The position numbers and the translations under genes are program-made. Below are positions 26,880 through 36,598 of a stretch of DNA of 53,216 nucleotides, in pieces. The notes beneath the pieces were generated by a model. The model made no database searches and was not told the origin of the DNA. It saw only the letters and a list, made by a program, of their open reading frames with translations. The DNA is from Neptuniibacter sp. UBA6509. GTDB lineage: Bacteria > Pseudomonadota > Gammaproteobacteria > Pseudomonadales > Balneatricaceae. Position 1 is the stretch's first letter. Every line of letters starts with the position of its first letter. The stretch lies in NCBI GenBank assembly GCA_002435145.1, contig DJLT01000006.1, positions 1 to 53,216 on the forward strand, read 5' to 3'.

Positions 26880-27794
26880 TTATGGGCGCTGTGCTTCACC
26901 GCCAAATGCTGAAATCAATGCAGGGAATAGCTTCGCGAATTCCAGCCCCATTTGAACCATGTCGGCATCAAACTGCGCTACTTCATCTTCAGCCGCTTCG
27001 TCAGCCATCTTATCTTGAAGTTGTTCGCTTAACTTAAGGCGTTTAATTGATAGGTCGTCCTGAATTAAGATTTTAAGTTGCTCGTCCCACTCGACAGCTA
27101 ATTTAACAACACGTTTGCCGGCTTCTAGATGAGCAATAAACTCTTCATCTTCAAGCTGTTGCCCTTTGATGCGGATAACACCACCTTCAAGAACATTATC
27201 CCGAAGTTCACATTCATCAAGTACTTCAAAACCATCTGGAAGGCTATCCGTTTGTTCTAGCCAGTTAGACATCACCGCAGAAGGGGATTGCTGCACATCG
27301 GGTAAAGTTATTTGTAGGCTGCCTAAAGTGCCTCTAAGATGGCTTAGAAGTTCTTCAGCGCGTTTATGGCTAGATGCGTCAACGGCAATCCAGCCTAAAC
27401 TAGGTAAGATGAGCGCGGTCGTTTGCTGGAATTTACTGAACGCACGAGGAAGAAGGTCAAGAATAACTTCATCCTTAAGTTGATCTTTCTCTTTTTTATA
27501 AACTTTTCGCGCTTGCTCATGTTCAATGACGGCGACCTTTTCACCAACGGCTTCTTTTATCACCGCGCCCGGTAGAATCTTTTCTTCCTTTCGAGCGGCA
27601 ATCATAAACATGCCATGCACTTGGTGAGCATGCATGTCGTCTAGAAGGTGACAGGGGGGGACCCAGCCGTAGCGACTTAGTTCTTGGCTTTTACAGGGAC
27701 TGAACGTTTGTTCTTGGAGCTTCTCTTGTAACTGTTCCTGAGTGTATTCAAAGGCTTCAGTTAAACGATAGAAGATTATATTCTTAAACCACAT
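26880..27794 (-). CDS. rdgC: Recombination-associated protein RdgC
   Basis: A 304-residue DNA-binding protein that forms a ring around double-stranded DNA and limits RecA action. MWFKNIIFYRLTE is the family start, followed by the characteristic YGWVPP, KILPGAVIKEAV, LLPRAFSKFQQT and SLGWIAVDASS. The ATG at 27794 has GGAG five bases upstream; a longer frame upstream adds 13 residues with no homology. It appears to be a single gene between minus-strand neighbours. Confidence 0.95.
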   Translation of the reverse strand: MWFKNIIFYRLTEAFEYTQEQLQEKLQEQTFSPCKSQELSRYGWVPPCHLLDDMHAHQVHGMFMIAARKEEKILPGAVIKEAVGEKVAVIEHEQARKVYKKEKDQLKDEVILDLLPRAFSKFQQTTALILPSLGWIAVDASSHKRAEELLSHLRGTLGSLQITLPDVQQSPSAVMSNWLEQTDSLPDGFEVLDECELRDNVLEGGVIRIKGQQLEDEEFIAHLEAGKRVVKLAVEWDEQLKILIQDDLSIKRLKLSEQLQDKMADEAAEDEVAQFDADMVQMGLEFAKLFPALISAFGGEAQRP

Positions 27795-27897
27795 AGCAGC
27801 TCCAATTAGAAAAATGGCTCTGCATGTTAACAAGAATTGTTGCGGATGGAAGTGAAAAATTGTTTGTTTGGCTTAACAAGTGTGAATTAGGTAAAAA

Positions 27898-28371
27898 TTA
27901 GTGAGCGTTTAGCTTTTTATGACCCTTGCTCACTGCTCTATCAACATAAAAGCCATATAAATCGAGTGTGTTAACCCCGACTATTTTTTCAGCGACTTCG
28001 TTGCCTAGGCCATCTAGAAAGAGGAGGGTTGGGGTGGCCCATGCGTTATATCGCTGTGCAAATTCAGTCGCGTCCACGCGTTGACCATTAAAGTCTTTTA
28101 CTTGATGGCCACTGTATATTTCCAATCGGCTAAACAGTGTTGAGTTTTTATACTGCTGGTTGAGCTGCATAGGTTTGAGAATCTCTTCTGTGACTTGTAC
28201 ACAATATTCACAATTGGGTTGAGAGATTAAGAGTAGGACAACCTTTTGATTTCCTAAATGGTCAAATCCTTTTTGTGAGTAAGAATCCTGTAGATCTATG
28301 GCTATAGGTATTTCTGAGCCCCAGGTTATGGGGCAGACGAAAAGAAGCAGCGTTAAAATGAATCTCATCAT
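27898..28371 (-). CDS. Exported thioredoxin-fold protein
   Basis: A 157-residue protein with a signal peptide (about 1-18), a CEYC redox site (54-57) and the cis-proline ATPT (Pro114 within ATPTLLFLDG). The layout resembles SoxW-type periplasmic thioredoxins, which reduce disulfides or protein-bound sulfur in the envelope. The partner is unknown. It lies 27 bp downstream of an exported hydrolase gene, so the two are probably co-transcribed. Confidence 0.85.
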   Translation of the reverse strand: MMRFILTLLLFVCPITWGSEIPIAIDLQDSYSQKGFDHLGNQKVVLLLISQPNCEYCVQVTEEILKPMQLNQQYKNSTLFSRLEIYSGHQVKDFNGQRVDATEFAQRYNAWATPTLLFLDGLGNEVAEKIVGVNTLDLYGFYVDRAVSKGHKKLNAH

Positions 28372-28398
28372 ATGGAGTTGTCTATAACAAAACTAAGG

Positions 28399-29310
28399 TT
28401 ATAAGCCTTCTATAAATGTAAGGCTGTGTTCTATCACATCGTCTAAGTAAAGATCTCTAAAAAAGTGACCAGCTCCCTCGATTTCGATTGCGGTAACCAT
28501 GGTGTTATCAATACTGGCCATTTTTTTTGGTAGATCTGGCACTGTTGTATCTTCGTTGCCACTGAAAAGGAGAGTAGGTATGGTTGTGTTTTTTAAAAGG
28601 TAAGGGGTGTCTAAACGGGGATCAGGGCTGTAATAATTCAGAAAGCTAGCTGTCGTGACCCGGGTGCTGCTGCAATAGATAAAATGGGTATTATCCATCA
28701 TCTTTTCTTTTTGTTGAGTCTTAGCAAAACTTAGAAGAGGTGAGAGTTCTTGTTGATAACGCTCAGCGTAATTGTTTTGCTCGTCCTGCTCGGACCATGT
28801 TTGTGGCGCTAGTAAAATTTGTCCTTTAATCGCGGGATTTGATTTTTCTTGAACGTACCATGCCGTCTGGTTGCCGCCTCTGGAGTGGCCTGCCAAAATT
28901 ATCTGCTGAGTTCCTTTTGACTTAAGCCAGTTAACCCATGCATCAATCTCTTCAATTGCATCCGTATGCTTATGTGTATGTGTGGTATCACAGTCATACA
29001 TACCGTGGCGGTCATCTATTCCTAAACTTAAATTGATTGCGAGGCTACTGATCTCTTCATCATTTAAGAGCTCTTGCCAGGTTTGGATTATCTCCATTTT
29101 ATTATGAGCAAGCGTACCATGGGTGATTAGAATGACCGTATCAAAGCCGCTTTCATCTGCCAAACTTAAGTTTGCGTTTAGAGTGAGATCCTTCCATTTC
29201 AGTTGCACTTCTTCCGCTGAAACTAGTTGAGGGTTGGCAATAGCAATAGCTAGCAATAGCGTACTTAGTAGGCGAGATGTCACAGAGTGAGATTTTATTA
29301 TGCGTGGCAT
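28399..29310 (-). CDS. Exported alpha/beta hydrolase
   Basis: A 303-residue protein with a signal peptide (about 1-32, VSA-EE). It shows LITHGT (62-66), the nucleophile elbow GHSRGG (Ser143), an acid in SGNEDTTVPD and a base in GAGHFF, so a complete Ser-Asp-His set. The stretch DCDTTHTHKHTD (about 106-117) is rich in histidine and could bind metal. The substrate is unknown. It shares an apparent transcript with the thioredoxin-fold gene downstream. Confidence 0.82.
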   Translation of the reverse strand: MPRIIKSHSVTSRLLSTLLLAIAIANPQLVSAEEVQLKWKDLTLNANLSLADESGFDTVILITHGTLAHNKMEIIQTWQELLNDEEISSLAINLSLGIDDRHGMYDCDTTHTHKHTDAIEEIDAWVNWLKSKGTQQIILAGHSRGGNQTAWYVQEKSNPAIKGQILLAPQTWSEQDEQNNYAERYQQELSPLLSFAKTQQKEKMMDNTHFIYCSSTRVTTASFLNYYSPDPRLDTPYLLKNTTIPTLLFSGNEDTTVPDLPKKMASIDNTMVTAIEIEGAGHFFRDLYLDDVIEHSLTFIEGL

Positions 29311-29456
29311 AGAAGCTCCAATACGGCTTGTACTTTATTTAAGTTATATTGATATTCTTAAATGAGATATGCAAGCCGTTTAGGAGTTTTGAACTGCGAA
29401 TCATACTAATGATAAGAATTCAGTATGGAATCAAGCATGAAAATGACAGGTTTTGG

Positions 29457-29999
29457 TTATAGCCCTTCATAAGCCAGTAGAGCATGAACAGGAATGCCTG
29501 AGTCTTGGATCTTACTTGAACCTTGAAGATCAGGTAGATCAATGAGGGCCGCCGCTTCATATACGGTGGCGCCGAGTTTCTGAATAATACTGCAAGCCGC
29601 TAAAATAGTACCACCTGTCGCAATAAGATCATCAAAAACTAAAACCTTATCCCCTTCAGTAACGGCATCTACCTGCATCTCTACAGTGGCTGTGCCGTAT
29701 TCTAGCTTATATTCCTGGTGGATGGTTTCTCCGGGAAGCTTGCCTTTTTTTCGTACAAGAACAAGCGGAATGTTTAGGTGATATGACATGATTGACCCAA
29801 TTAAAAAGCCTCTAGCATCTATGCAGGCAATATGGGTAATGTCGCTATCAATGTAACGCTGGATAAAAGCATCGGAGATCATACGAAGTGCTTTGGGGTC
29901 TTTAAACAGAGGAGTGATGTCTCGGAACTGGACACCGGGTTCCGGCCAGTCAGGAATTGTGCGAATAACTGACTTTACATAACATTCGTCGTAAGACAT
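29457..29999 (-). CDS. apt: Adenine phosphoribosyltransferase
   Basis: A 180-residue cytosolic purine-salvage enzyme converting adenine and PRPP to AMP. The PRPP-binding signature VLVFDDLIATGGT is at about 127-139, with RGFLIGSIMSYHLNIPLVLVRKKGKLPG and the start VKSVIRTIPDWPEPGVQFRDITPL typical of Apt. It is last in the long minus-strand series but is separated from the regulator by a terminator hairpin, so it probably has its own promoter. Confidence 0.96.
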   Translation of the reverse strand: MSYDECYVKSVIRTIPDWPEPGVQFRDITPLFKDPKALRMISDAFIQRYIDSDITHIACIDARGFLIGSIMSYHLNIPLVLVRKKGKLPGETIHQEYKLEYGTATVEMQVDAVTEGDKVLVFDDLIATGGTILAACSIIQKLGATVYEAAALIDLPDLQGSSKIQDSGIPVHALLAYEGL

Positions 30000-30111
30000 T
30001 AAAAAAACTCCTTAGAAGCTATGTGTTGATTTAGCGCAATGATTAACCGCGAAGAAAACGGTCTAATTTCGATGTTGGGTTACACATTTAGATGGCTACT
30101 TTATGTGCAAC

Positions 30112-30149
30112 AAATAAGTACCGGTCATATTAGTGACCGGTACTTATTT
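30112..30149 (-). terminator. Perfect 16-bp hairpin at the end of the FNR/Anr gene
   Basis: AAATAAGTACCGGTCA and its exact complement are separated by six bases; the regulator's stop codon overlaps the first stem base. The tail on the minus strand is TTATTTGTTG, only weakly U-rich. Confidence 0.7.
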
Positions 30150-30943
30150 TAAGATTGAGTACCTTTACCGCATGCTGCGGTGGTAGTCTCTTGAACTTCA
30201 GGCTCCGGGCATTCACCTGAGAGTTGGTAAAGCTTATCGATATCTTGGATATGTACTTCTTTACCTTCAACTACGAGTAAATCAGCTTTTTGGAAGCGAG
30301 TGAAGATACGGCTAACGGTTTCTACCGCAAGGCCTAAGTAGTTACCTATTTCGTTTCGTGACATAGATAAGCGAAAGCTGGTCTCAGAATAGCCGCGTTC
30401 TTTGAAGCGATGGGATAGCTTAATAAGGAACGTTGCAACGCGCTCTTCTGCGTTTTTCTTTGAGAGTAACAGCATCATCTGCTGCTCTTCTCTGATCTCT
30501 TTACTCATTGTACGTAGCAGTTGGCGGCGCAGTTCTGGCAGTTGGCCAGATAGATCGTCTAAACGTTCAAAAGGGATCTCGCAAACGGTTGTCGTTTCAA
30601 GTACTTTAGCTGAAACTGGGTATTCGTTTGAGTCAAACCCACTCATCCCTACAAGCTCTCCAGGGAAATAAAACCCAGTGATCTGCTCTTCACCTTCATT
30701 GGTTATTGTGTAGGTTTTAATGGTGCCTGCACGAATAGCGTAGACATTGGTAAAGTTCGAGCCTTGATGAAAGAGATGCTCTCCCTTCTTTAAAGGCCGA
30801 CTTTTTTCAATGATATTATCGAGACGTTCCATCTCGGTCATATTAAGAGAAACGGGTAGGCAGAGTGTACTTAGGCTGCATGTATTGCAGCTTACCTGTT
30901 GTAAGCTGCGCAGTTTTCCTTCTGTCGCCTTGTTATTACCCAT
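30149..30943 (-). CDS. anr: FNR/Anr oxygen-sensing transcriptional regulator
   Basis: A 264-residue CRP/FNR regulator. The cluster cysteines are present: Cys19, Cys22 and Cys28 ([13 protein letters not shown]) and Cys121 (TTTVCEIPF), giving an oxygen-labile 4Fe-4S switch. The cNMP-like barrel is followed by a helix-turn-helix with [21 protein letters not shown], whose E..SR residues read TTGAT-N4-ATCAA sites. It lies 74 bp after hemN, and FNR-type boxes occur upstream of ccoN and ccoG in this window, so it very probably controls the neighbouring oxidase genes. FNR versus Anr naming depends on lineage. Confidence 0.95.
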   Translation of the reverse strand: MGNNKATEGKLRSLQQVSCNTCSLSTLCLPVSLNMTEMERLDNIIEKSRPLKKGEHLFHQGSNFTNVYAIRAGTIKTYTITNEGEEQITGFYFPGELVGMSGFDSNEYPVSAKVLETTTVCEIPFERLDDLSGQLPELRRQLLRTMSKEIREEQQMMLLLSKKNAEERVATFLIKLSHRFKERGYSETSFRLSMSRNEIGNYLGLAVETVSRIFTRFQKADLLVVEGKEVHIQDIDKLYQLSGECPEPEVQETTTAACGKGTQS

Positions 30944-31017
30944 AATAAAAATCCTGTTGTGTTAAATCTAGCGGCTACTTAATTTCGATTATGTAGTATT
31001 TCAGCATATACGGGAAG

Positions 31018-32412
31018 TTAAATAATTCTAGAAAAACGCTGTGAGTTCTGATCTTTTGGTATATATGCATCAAAAGCCATGCAGATTCTACGTATTAGCA
31101 GACGGCCTGCAGGTGAAACAACGATACGTTTAGGGTCAAAACTAATAAGACCATCCTTAGTAAAAGCACTTAATTCTTGCTGGGCATCGGCAAAATATTG
31201 ATCGAATTGAATTCCGAAGAGTTTTTCTACCGGTTCTTTTTCCAATTCAAAGTGGCAGATTAATTGAGTAATCACGTGACGGCGGATAATATCGTCTTGC
31301 GTCAGTGATACGCCGCGACGTACTGCATGGGAATCTGCTTGAACCGCATCTGTATAAGGTTGCATCTCATGCTGGTTTTGATAATACACAGAGCCAATTT
31401 GGCTGATAGCAGATACACCCATTGCCACTAAGTCACATTCAGAGTGGGTTGTGTACCCTTGGAAATTTCGGTGCAGCTTACCGGTATTTTGCGCTATTGC
31501 GAGCTCGTCATCTGGCTTGGCAAAATGATCCATACCTATGTAAACATAGCCCGCTTGAAGTAGCTTATTAATAGTCGACTCAAGAATGGCTAATTTAACT
31601 TCTGGGCTTGGTAGCGTTGCTTCGTCAATATGACGTTGCGGTCTGAATCTATCGGGTAGGTGGGCATAGTTAAATACGGATAATCTGTCCGGATTCATCT
31701 CTATCACGGTATCTAGTGTTTCATTAAAGCCATCAAATGTTTGATAAGGTAGGCCATAAATCAGATCTAGATTGAGCGAGCGGAATCCTTGGCGTCGCGC
31801 TTCTTCAAGTATGGCAGCCGTTTGCTCAACTGACTGTACTCGGTTAACCGCTTCTTGAACTTTCGGGTCAATATCTTGAAGGCCGAGGCTAATGCGGTTG
31901 AAGCCAATTTCCCTAAGAACCTGAATAGTTTCTTCAGTCGCTTCCCTTGGATCGATCTCAATGGAGTAATCGCCTGAATCATCATCCAGTAGATTGAAAT
32001 TGGAACGCATCTGCCCCATAAGCTCACGCATCTGCTCATGGCTGATAAATGTTGGTGTGCCGCCGCCCCAATGTAACTGAGTTACTTTACGGTCATTGCT
32101 ATACCACTGCGACAGTTGGGACATCTCTTTGTATAAAGTATCGAGATAGGGCTGTGCTTTTTTTCGATTACGAGTGATAACTTTGTTACATGCGCAGTAG
32201 TAGCATACATGTGCGCAGAACGGGATATGCACATAAAGAGATAAGGGGGCGTTGAGGTCTGCGCTATTTTGCCCTGTGCTGACTAAGTCAGCGGCCGATA
32301 AATCTGGATCAAACTGTACGGCCGTTGGATAAGATGTGTATCTTGGTCCTGACAGGTCATAGCGCTTAATTAGATCTAGATCCCACTTTATTAGGTTACT
32401 ATCCACGAACAT
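31018..32412 (-). CDS. hemN: Oxygen-independent coproporphyrinogen III oxidase
   Basis: A 464-residue radical-SAM enzyme that decarboxylates coproporphyrinogen III without oxygen, supplying haem under low oxygen. The start region KRYDLSGPRYTSYPTA is diagnostic, and the cluster motif is IPFCAHVCYYCACNK (Cys66, Cys70, Cys73). HWGGGTPTF and GVSAISQIGSVYYQN are also typical. It sits between the cco assembly genes and the regulator gene, a common arrangement that links haem supply to cbb3 oxidase. Confidence 0.96.
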   Translation of the reverse strand: MFVDSNLIKWDLDLIKRYDLSGPRYTSYPTAVQFDPDLSAADLVSTGQNSADLNAPLSLYVHIPFCAHVCYYCACNKVITRNRKKAQPYLDTLYKEMSQLSQWYSNDRKVTQLHWGGGTPTFISHEQMRELMGQMRSNFNLLDDDSGDYSIEIDPREATEETIQVLREIGFNRISLGLQDIDPKVQEAVNRVQSVEQTAAILEEARRQGFRSLNLDLIYGLPYQTFDGFNETLDTVIEMNPDRLSVFNYAHLPDRFRPQRHIDEATLPSPEVKLAILESTINKLLQAGYVYIGMDHFAKPDDELAIAQNTGKLHRNFQGYTTHSECDLVAMGVSAISQIGSVYYQNQHEMQPYTDAVQADSHAVRRGVSLTQDDIIRRHVITQLICHFELEKEPVEKLFGIQFDQYFADAQQELSAFTKDGLISFDPKRIVVSPAGRLLIRRICMAFDAYIPKDQNSQRFSRII

Positions 32413-32459
32413 TTCCTCGTAATCTTTTTACTACTGCAATAAAAGGGTAGTGAATATGG

Positions 32460-33122
32460 CTAGCGAATCATTCCTTGCCAGGGAATTGTATAGATTCCCA
32501 TTAAAATAATGATGCTACCTGAAATATATTTAGTTAGTTGCTTTTGTAAAATTACTTTTACTTGTTGTGCCAGCACACCGGTTAGCAGCATCGTTGGTAG
32601 AGTTCCCAGACCAAATGCCGCCATGAGCTGTGCACTCAAGGTCCAATCTGACGCTGCAGAAGCCCAGATTAAAGTGCTGTAAACTAATCCACAAGGTAAC
32701 CAGCCCCATAGCACTCCCAAAAGTAATGCTTGAGAGATATTTCTAACGGGTAATAGTTTGCTGGCCAATGGGCTGATTTTTTTCCAAATCATTCCGCCAG
32801 CGTGTTCAATTTTTGTAAGACCTTGCCACCATTGAGCTATGTAGAGACCCATGCATATAAGCATGATGCCAGCAAAGGTGCGAAGGGCGAGTTGTATTGT
32901 TTGATTTTCAACCAACCAGCTTAGGCTGCCTAAAAGAGCGCCAGCAAGAGTGTAACTTAGAATGCGGCCGCTATTATATCCTAGCAATAAGCCAAAGCCT
33001 TTGGTTCCATTTGGATTGCTTAAAGATACCGTCGTGGCAATCCCTCCGCACATACCAAGGCAATGAGTGCCGCCTAGCAACCCTAGAATAAAAGCGGTAG
33101 GTAAAGAAAGGGCTTCAGTCAT
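32460..33122 (-). CDS. TauE/SafE- or DsbD-like membrane protein of the cco cluster
   Basis: A 220-residue inner-membrane protein with six or so helices. The first helix carries GLLGGTHCLGMCGG (His20, Cys21, Cys25), a probable metal- or thiol-active motif, and a second conserved segment reads GVLWGWLPCGLVYS. This is the DsbD_2/sulfite-exporter-like family regularly found after ccoS and thought to assist copper or redox steps of cbb3 oxidase assembly; that role is inferred from context. It overlaps the ccoS stop by eight bases. Confidence 0.87.
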   Translation of the reverse strand: MTEALSLPTAFILGLLGGTHCLGMCGGIATTVSLSNPNGTKGFGLLLGYNSGRILSYTLAGALLGSLSWLVENQTIQLALRTFAGIMLICMGLYIAQWWQGLTKIEHAGGMIWKKISPLASKLLPVRNISQALLLGVLWGWLPCGLVYSTLIWASAASDWTLSAQLMAAFGLGTLPTMLLTGVLAQQVKVILQKQLTKYISGSIIILMGIYTIPWQGMIR

Positions 33123-33309
33123 CCTGTTTTTTATCGGGATTTACGCGTGCGTCTTCAGGGATAAGGTCGTCGTCGTCATCGTATAAAATACTATGAGCAG
33201 GGCTTTCTAAATCATCATACTGGCCATTATTTACATTCCAGAAAAAAGCCCATACGGCACAGCTGGCTAGAATGATAGCGATTGGAATGAGAAGAAAGAT
33301 AATATCCAT
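33115..33309 (-). CDS. ccoS: cbb3 oxidase maturation protein CcoS
   Basis: A 64-residue single-helix protein, MDIIFLLIPIAIILASCAVWAFFWNVNNGQYDDLE, with the acidic tail usual for CcoS. It is required for cofactor insertion into cbb3 oxidase. It is located after ccoI and overlaps the next gene, as in most cco clusters. There is a 159-bp gap from ccoI in which I saw no structure. Confidence 0.94.
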   Translation of the reverse strand: MDIIFLLIPIAIILASCAVWAFFWNVNNGQYDDLESPAHSILYDDDDDLIPEDARVNPDKKQDD

Positions 33310-33468
33310 TGAGATAAAGAACCCTTAGCTTTTGAGGTGTTAATTCTACCTGATTTTACAGCGCTCGGTTAGTGGGTAATCGATATGATCGGTGTAGATG
33401 TATTCAATGTGTAAAAAGAGTGACTATACAGGGAAGGTATGTATTGGTAATTTTATAATGGGAGGCGG

Positions 33469-35994
33469 CTATGAGGGCGCTTGAGTTTCCGTATTTGCAG
33501 CATTATTTGCTTGAGCCTCTAAGGACTGAGCGGGTTTGGTTGTTTTAAGCTTATATTGCTTTAGACGGTTAAGGCGCATCGCATTTCCTACGACGACAAG
33601 TGAGCTTGCCGACATTCCTAAGGCTGCCATGTAAGGAGCAATAAAACCGAATGCCGCTAGTGGTAAAGCCATAAGGTTATAGCATAGAGACCAACCGAGA
33701 TTTTGTTTGATAATTTTCTTTGTTTTACGCGCTAATAAAATCCCATCGACCAATCGTAATAGGTCATGGCTAATCAGTACACCGTCTGCATTTGTTTTAG
33801 CTAAATCTGTCGCTCCACCCATTGCGATGGATGTTTGAGCGCCTGCGAGTACCGGAATATCATTAATACCATCACCGACCATGACGACTTGAGCCCCTTG
33901 CTCTTGGAGGCTCTTTACGTGACTTAGTTTCTCTTCGGGAGAAACTCCAGAAACGGTTTTATCAATACCCAAGAAGGCTGAAACCTCTTCTACGGCAGAA
34001 GAGTTGTCGCCGGTTAGCATTTCACAGTGTAAACCGAGTGCTTGTAGGCCTTTAATAGTTTGTTGGGCCTCTGGGCGTATCTGATCATTTAATCTAAACC
34101 AGGCAAGCGCAGATGTTTCATTACACAAAAGCAGCCACTGCCCACTATCTTGAGGTAATGGTGGAGCTGCTTTATTTGAAATCAGTGTGGCGTATTCCGG
34201 TTTACCTATTCGATAAGTCTGGTTGTTAATTGAACCCTGTAGACCTTGGCCTAATGTGTTTTCAATCTCTGTAGCATCAAGTTCACCTGATCTCGCATGG
34301 AACGCTTTGGCTATTGGATGTTCGCTATGTTTTTCAAGCGCCGCTGCTATTTTAGTGCATTCCGTTTCGTTCAAGTCAGCGATAGGAATTACTTCCTGTA
34401 GGCTCAGATTACCTTCTGTAAGGGTGCCTGTTTTATCAAAAACAATGTGTGTTGCTGTTGCTAGGCTCTCTAGAACATGACCTCGGGTTATGAGTAATCC
34501 GTTTTGTCGTAATGTTCCTGTGGCTGCTGTAAGCGCCGTAGGTGTAGCAAGAGATAATGCGCAAGGGCAAGTTACGACCAATACCGATAATGTAATCCAA
34601 AATGCATGCGCGGGTTCTACCATCCACCAGCCTACACCTACACAGGTTGCTGTGATAAGTACGGCAGCAACAAAATAGTTGGCTACCTTATCTGCAATTT
34701 TTGCTACTTGCGGTTTCTCTTCCTGAGCGCGCTCAAGTAAACGAACAATGGCTGAAAGTTGGGTGTCACTACCTGTTTGAATGATCTCTATCGTGAGTGG
34801 GTTTTCAACATTAATTGTCCCGCCAACAACATGCTCTGTTGCTTTCTTTCTGATGGGCAGGTATTCCCCTGTCAAGGCTGATTCATCAATAGAGCTATTC
34901 CCATTGATGATGATGCCATCCGAGGGGATGGTATGGCCTGGCCGTACAATTACATGGTCACCCGTTTTTAGATCGTTGACGGGGACCAGTTGTTCTTCAC
35001 CGTCAACTAAACGTAGAGCGCTGGCGGGGAGTAGATTTAGTAGTGAATTGCCTGCTCGCCCTGTGCGATGGCGAGCCTGCATTTCTAGGAAACGGCCAAT
35101 AAGAAGGAAGAAGGTAAACATGGTGACCGAGTCAAAATACACTTCGCCGCTGTTTGTAAATGTAGCCCAGACGCTCGCAAGATATGCTCCACCAATTGCT
35201 AATGAAACGGGTACATCCATTGTTAAGTGGTGGGTTTTCAGGTCCCTCACAGCAGCAATAAAGAAAGGACGGGCCGCATATAATACGACAGGCGTGGCAA
35301 TCACAAGACTTGCCCAGCGAATAAAGGTCACATACTGGTTGTCTATGCCCTGTAGGGCTCCGCCATAGAGCGCAACCGCTAGCATCATGGTTTGCATCAT
35401 GCCAATACCCGCGATACCTAGTCGTCGGGTTGCCCGTTTGTGTTCCTGTTCTAAAAGCTGTTCTTCTTTGTCTGGATGATATGGATGAGCTTGGTAGCCA
35501 ATCCGGTATATTTCAGACAGTAATGTGCTTATGGGAGTGATGTTTTTGTCCCAGTTAATACGTGCACGGTGGTTGGTCAGGTTGACGTGGGCTTTGGTTA
35601 CACCGGGAGTTTTCTTGATATGGTTTTCAAGTAACCATACGCAGGCTGCACAGGTTATTCCTTCAATTACCAGTGAAGCTTCAGAGATGGAGTTTTTGCA
35701 AGTGATGAAGTCGTGCTGGACATCATTGTCGTCATACAAAGCGAGTTCTTGCAATAATGATTCAGGAAGCTCTTTGCCTCGAATTTCAGGAGAGTCCGCA
35801 GCTTCTGTACGATGTTTGTAATAAGTATCTAAGCCGCTGCTAATGATGGTTTCAGCAACAGCAAGGCAGCCCGGGCAACACATGTTGCGAGGTTCTTTAT
35901 CGATGACCAAGGAGTAACGGCTTCCAGGAGGGACCGTGAGTCCGCAGTGGTAGCAGTTATGCTTTTCATCTTGGTTAGCCGGGCTTTCTGACAT
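33469..35994 (-). CDS. ccoI: Copper-translocating P-type ATPase of the cbb3 cluster
   Basis: An 841-residue P1B ATPase. It has an N-terminal cysteine module (CYHCG and CCPGC, within the first 45 residues), a heavy-metal-associated domain with CAACVWLLE, eight membrane helices with the CPC motif (TCPCALSLATPTALTAATG, near residue 475), DKTGTLT (about 518), SEHPIAKA and GDGINDIPVL. CcoI/CtpA proteins move copper to the periplasm for the cbb3 binuclear centre. Position between ccoH and ccoS supports this over a general copper-efflux pump. It starts two bases after the ccoH stop. Confidence 0.95.
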   Translation of the reverse strand: MSESPANQDEKHNCYHCGLTVPPGSRYSLVIDKEPRNMCCPGCLAVAETIISSGLDTYYKHRTEAADSPEIRGKELPESLLQELALYDDNDVQHDFITCKNSISEASLVIEGITCAACVWLLENHIKKTPGVTKAHVNLTNHRARINWDKNITPISTLLSEIYRIGYQAHPYHPDKEEQLLEQEHKRATRRLGIAGIGMMQTMMLAVALYGGALQGIDNQYVTFIRWASLVIATPVVLYAARPFFIAAVRDLKTHHLTMDVPVSLAIGGAYLASVWATFTNSGEVYFDSVTMFTFFLLIGRFLEMQARHRTGRAGNSLLNLLPASALRLVDGEEQLVPVNDLKTGDHVIVRPGHTIPSDGIIINGNSSIDESALTGEYLPIRKKATEHVVGGTINVENPLTIEIIQTGSDTQLSAIVRLLERAQEEKPQVAKIADKVANYFVAAVLITATCVGVGWWMVEPAHAFWITLSVLVVTCPCALSLATPTALTAATGTLRQNGLLITRGHVLESLATATHIVFDKTGTLTEGNLSLQEVIPIADLNETECTKIAAALEKHSEHPIAKAFHARSGELDATEIENTLGQGLQGSINNQTYRIGKPEYATLISNKAAPPLPQDSGQWLLLCNETSALAWFRLNDQIRPEAQQTIKGLQALGLHCEMLTGDNSSAVEEVSAFLGIDKTVSGVSPEEKLSHVKSLQEQGAQVVMVGDGINDIPVLAGAQTSIAMGGATDLAKTNADGVLISHDLLRLVDGILLARKTKKIIKQNLGWSLCYNLMALPLAAFGFIAPYMAALGMSASSLVVVGNAMRLNRLKQYKLKTTKPAQSLEAQANNAANTETQAPS

Positions 35995-35996
35995 TT

Positions 35997-36515
35997 CTAG
36001 TTAGCGGGCTTAAGAATAATAGTGTTTTGGTCGTAAGGTGGATGGATCTCAGCACGTAGATTCCACTGCGAACTATCATCTTCCAGAATAAGATAGCGCT
36101 TACCTTTTAGAGTGTGTTTAAGGTTGCCAGTAAAGGAGCTTGTCCCGTCAATATGCTTAAGCAAAATGCTCTGGTCATACTGTTGATGTGTTGGATGAAT
36201 AATGCTGAGATTTAAGAAAGCCGGTTTATCTGCTTGGTTTGACGTAAAGTTAAGCATTAGATCTCCCGTTAGGTTATCCAGTGCTAGTGAACCTTCAACA
36301 CCAAGTTCTTTGGCCGCTTGAGATTGTGATTTATCTACAAAATGCCCACGGGCAACTTTGTACATATCATCTTTAACGATGCCGTCATGGGTGACAATTG
36401 ATAGATATAGAAAAAATGTGCCATAGATAACAACGGCAATTATTGGAGTAAGAATAAACCATAGCCATGGTTGTTTGTACCAAGGGCCTGGAGGTGTATT
36501 GTTTGTTGAATTCAT
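35997..36515 (-). CDS. ccoH: CcoH/FixH family oxidase assembly protein
   Basis: A 172-residue protein: short cytosolic N-terminus (PPGPWYKQPWLWFILTPIIAV, a FixH-like start), one membrane helix (about 15-36) and a periplasmic beta-rich domain. FixH-type proteins stabilise the cbb3 complex and work with CcoI. A terminator and an FNR-like box precede the gene, so it may be transcribed partly on its own. Confidence 0.92.
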   Translation of the reverse strand: MNSTNNTPPGPWYKQPWLWFILTPIIAVVIYGTFFLYLSIVTHDGIVKDDMYKVARGHFVDKSQSQAAKELGVEGSLALDNLTGDLMLNFTSNQADKPAFLNLSIIHPTHQQYDQSILLKHIDGTSSFTGNLKHTLKGKRYLILEDDSSQWNLRAEIHPPYDQNTIILKPAN

Positions 36516-36529
36516 TGTTATAAATACCT

Positions 36530-36582
36530 AAAAAAAAGCTGCCAAACTTGAGATGCTAAATATCACATCTTAAGGGGCAGCT
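36530..36582 (-). terminator. Intrinsic terminator or attenuator between ccoG and ccoH
   Basis: Read on the minus strand, AGCTGCC pairs with GGCAGCT and is followed by a run of eight T; inside lies a second imperfect pairing TTAAGATG/CATCTCAA. It would end the ccoG transcript before ccoH or act as an attenuator. Confidence 0.7.
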
Positions 36583-36598
36583 ATTCTAACCTATTTAT

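Noticed and set aside
30026-30039. TTGAT-TTAG-CGCAA upstream of apt as an FNR box
   Set aside because: Only seven of ten positions match and it lies 33 bp before the start codon, so class II geometry would put the RNA start inside the gene.
34781-35368. 195-codon plus-strand open frame opposite ccoI
   Set aside because: Shadow of the P-type ATPase codons; no ribosome site and low-complexity, arginine/serine-rich translation.
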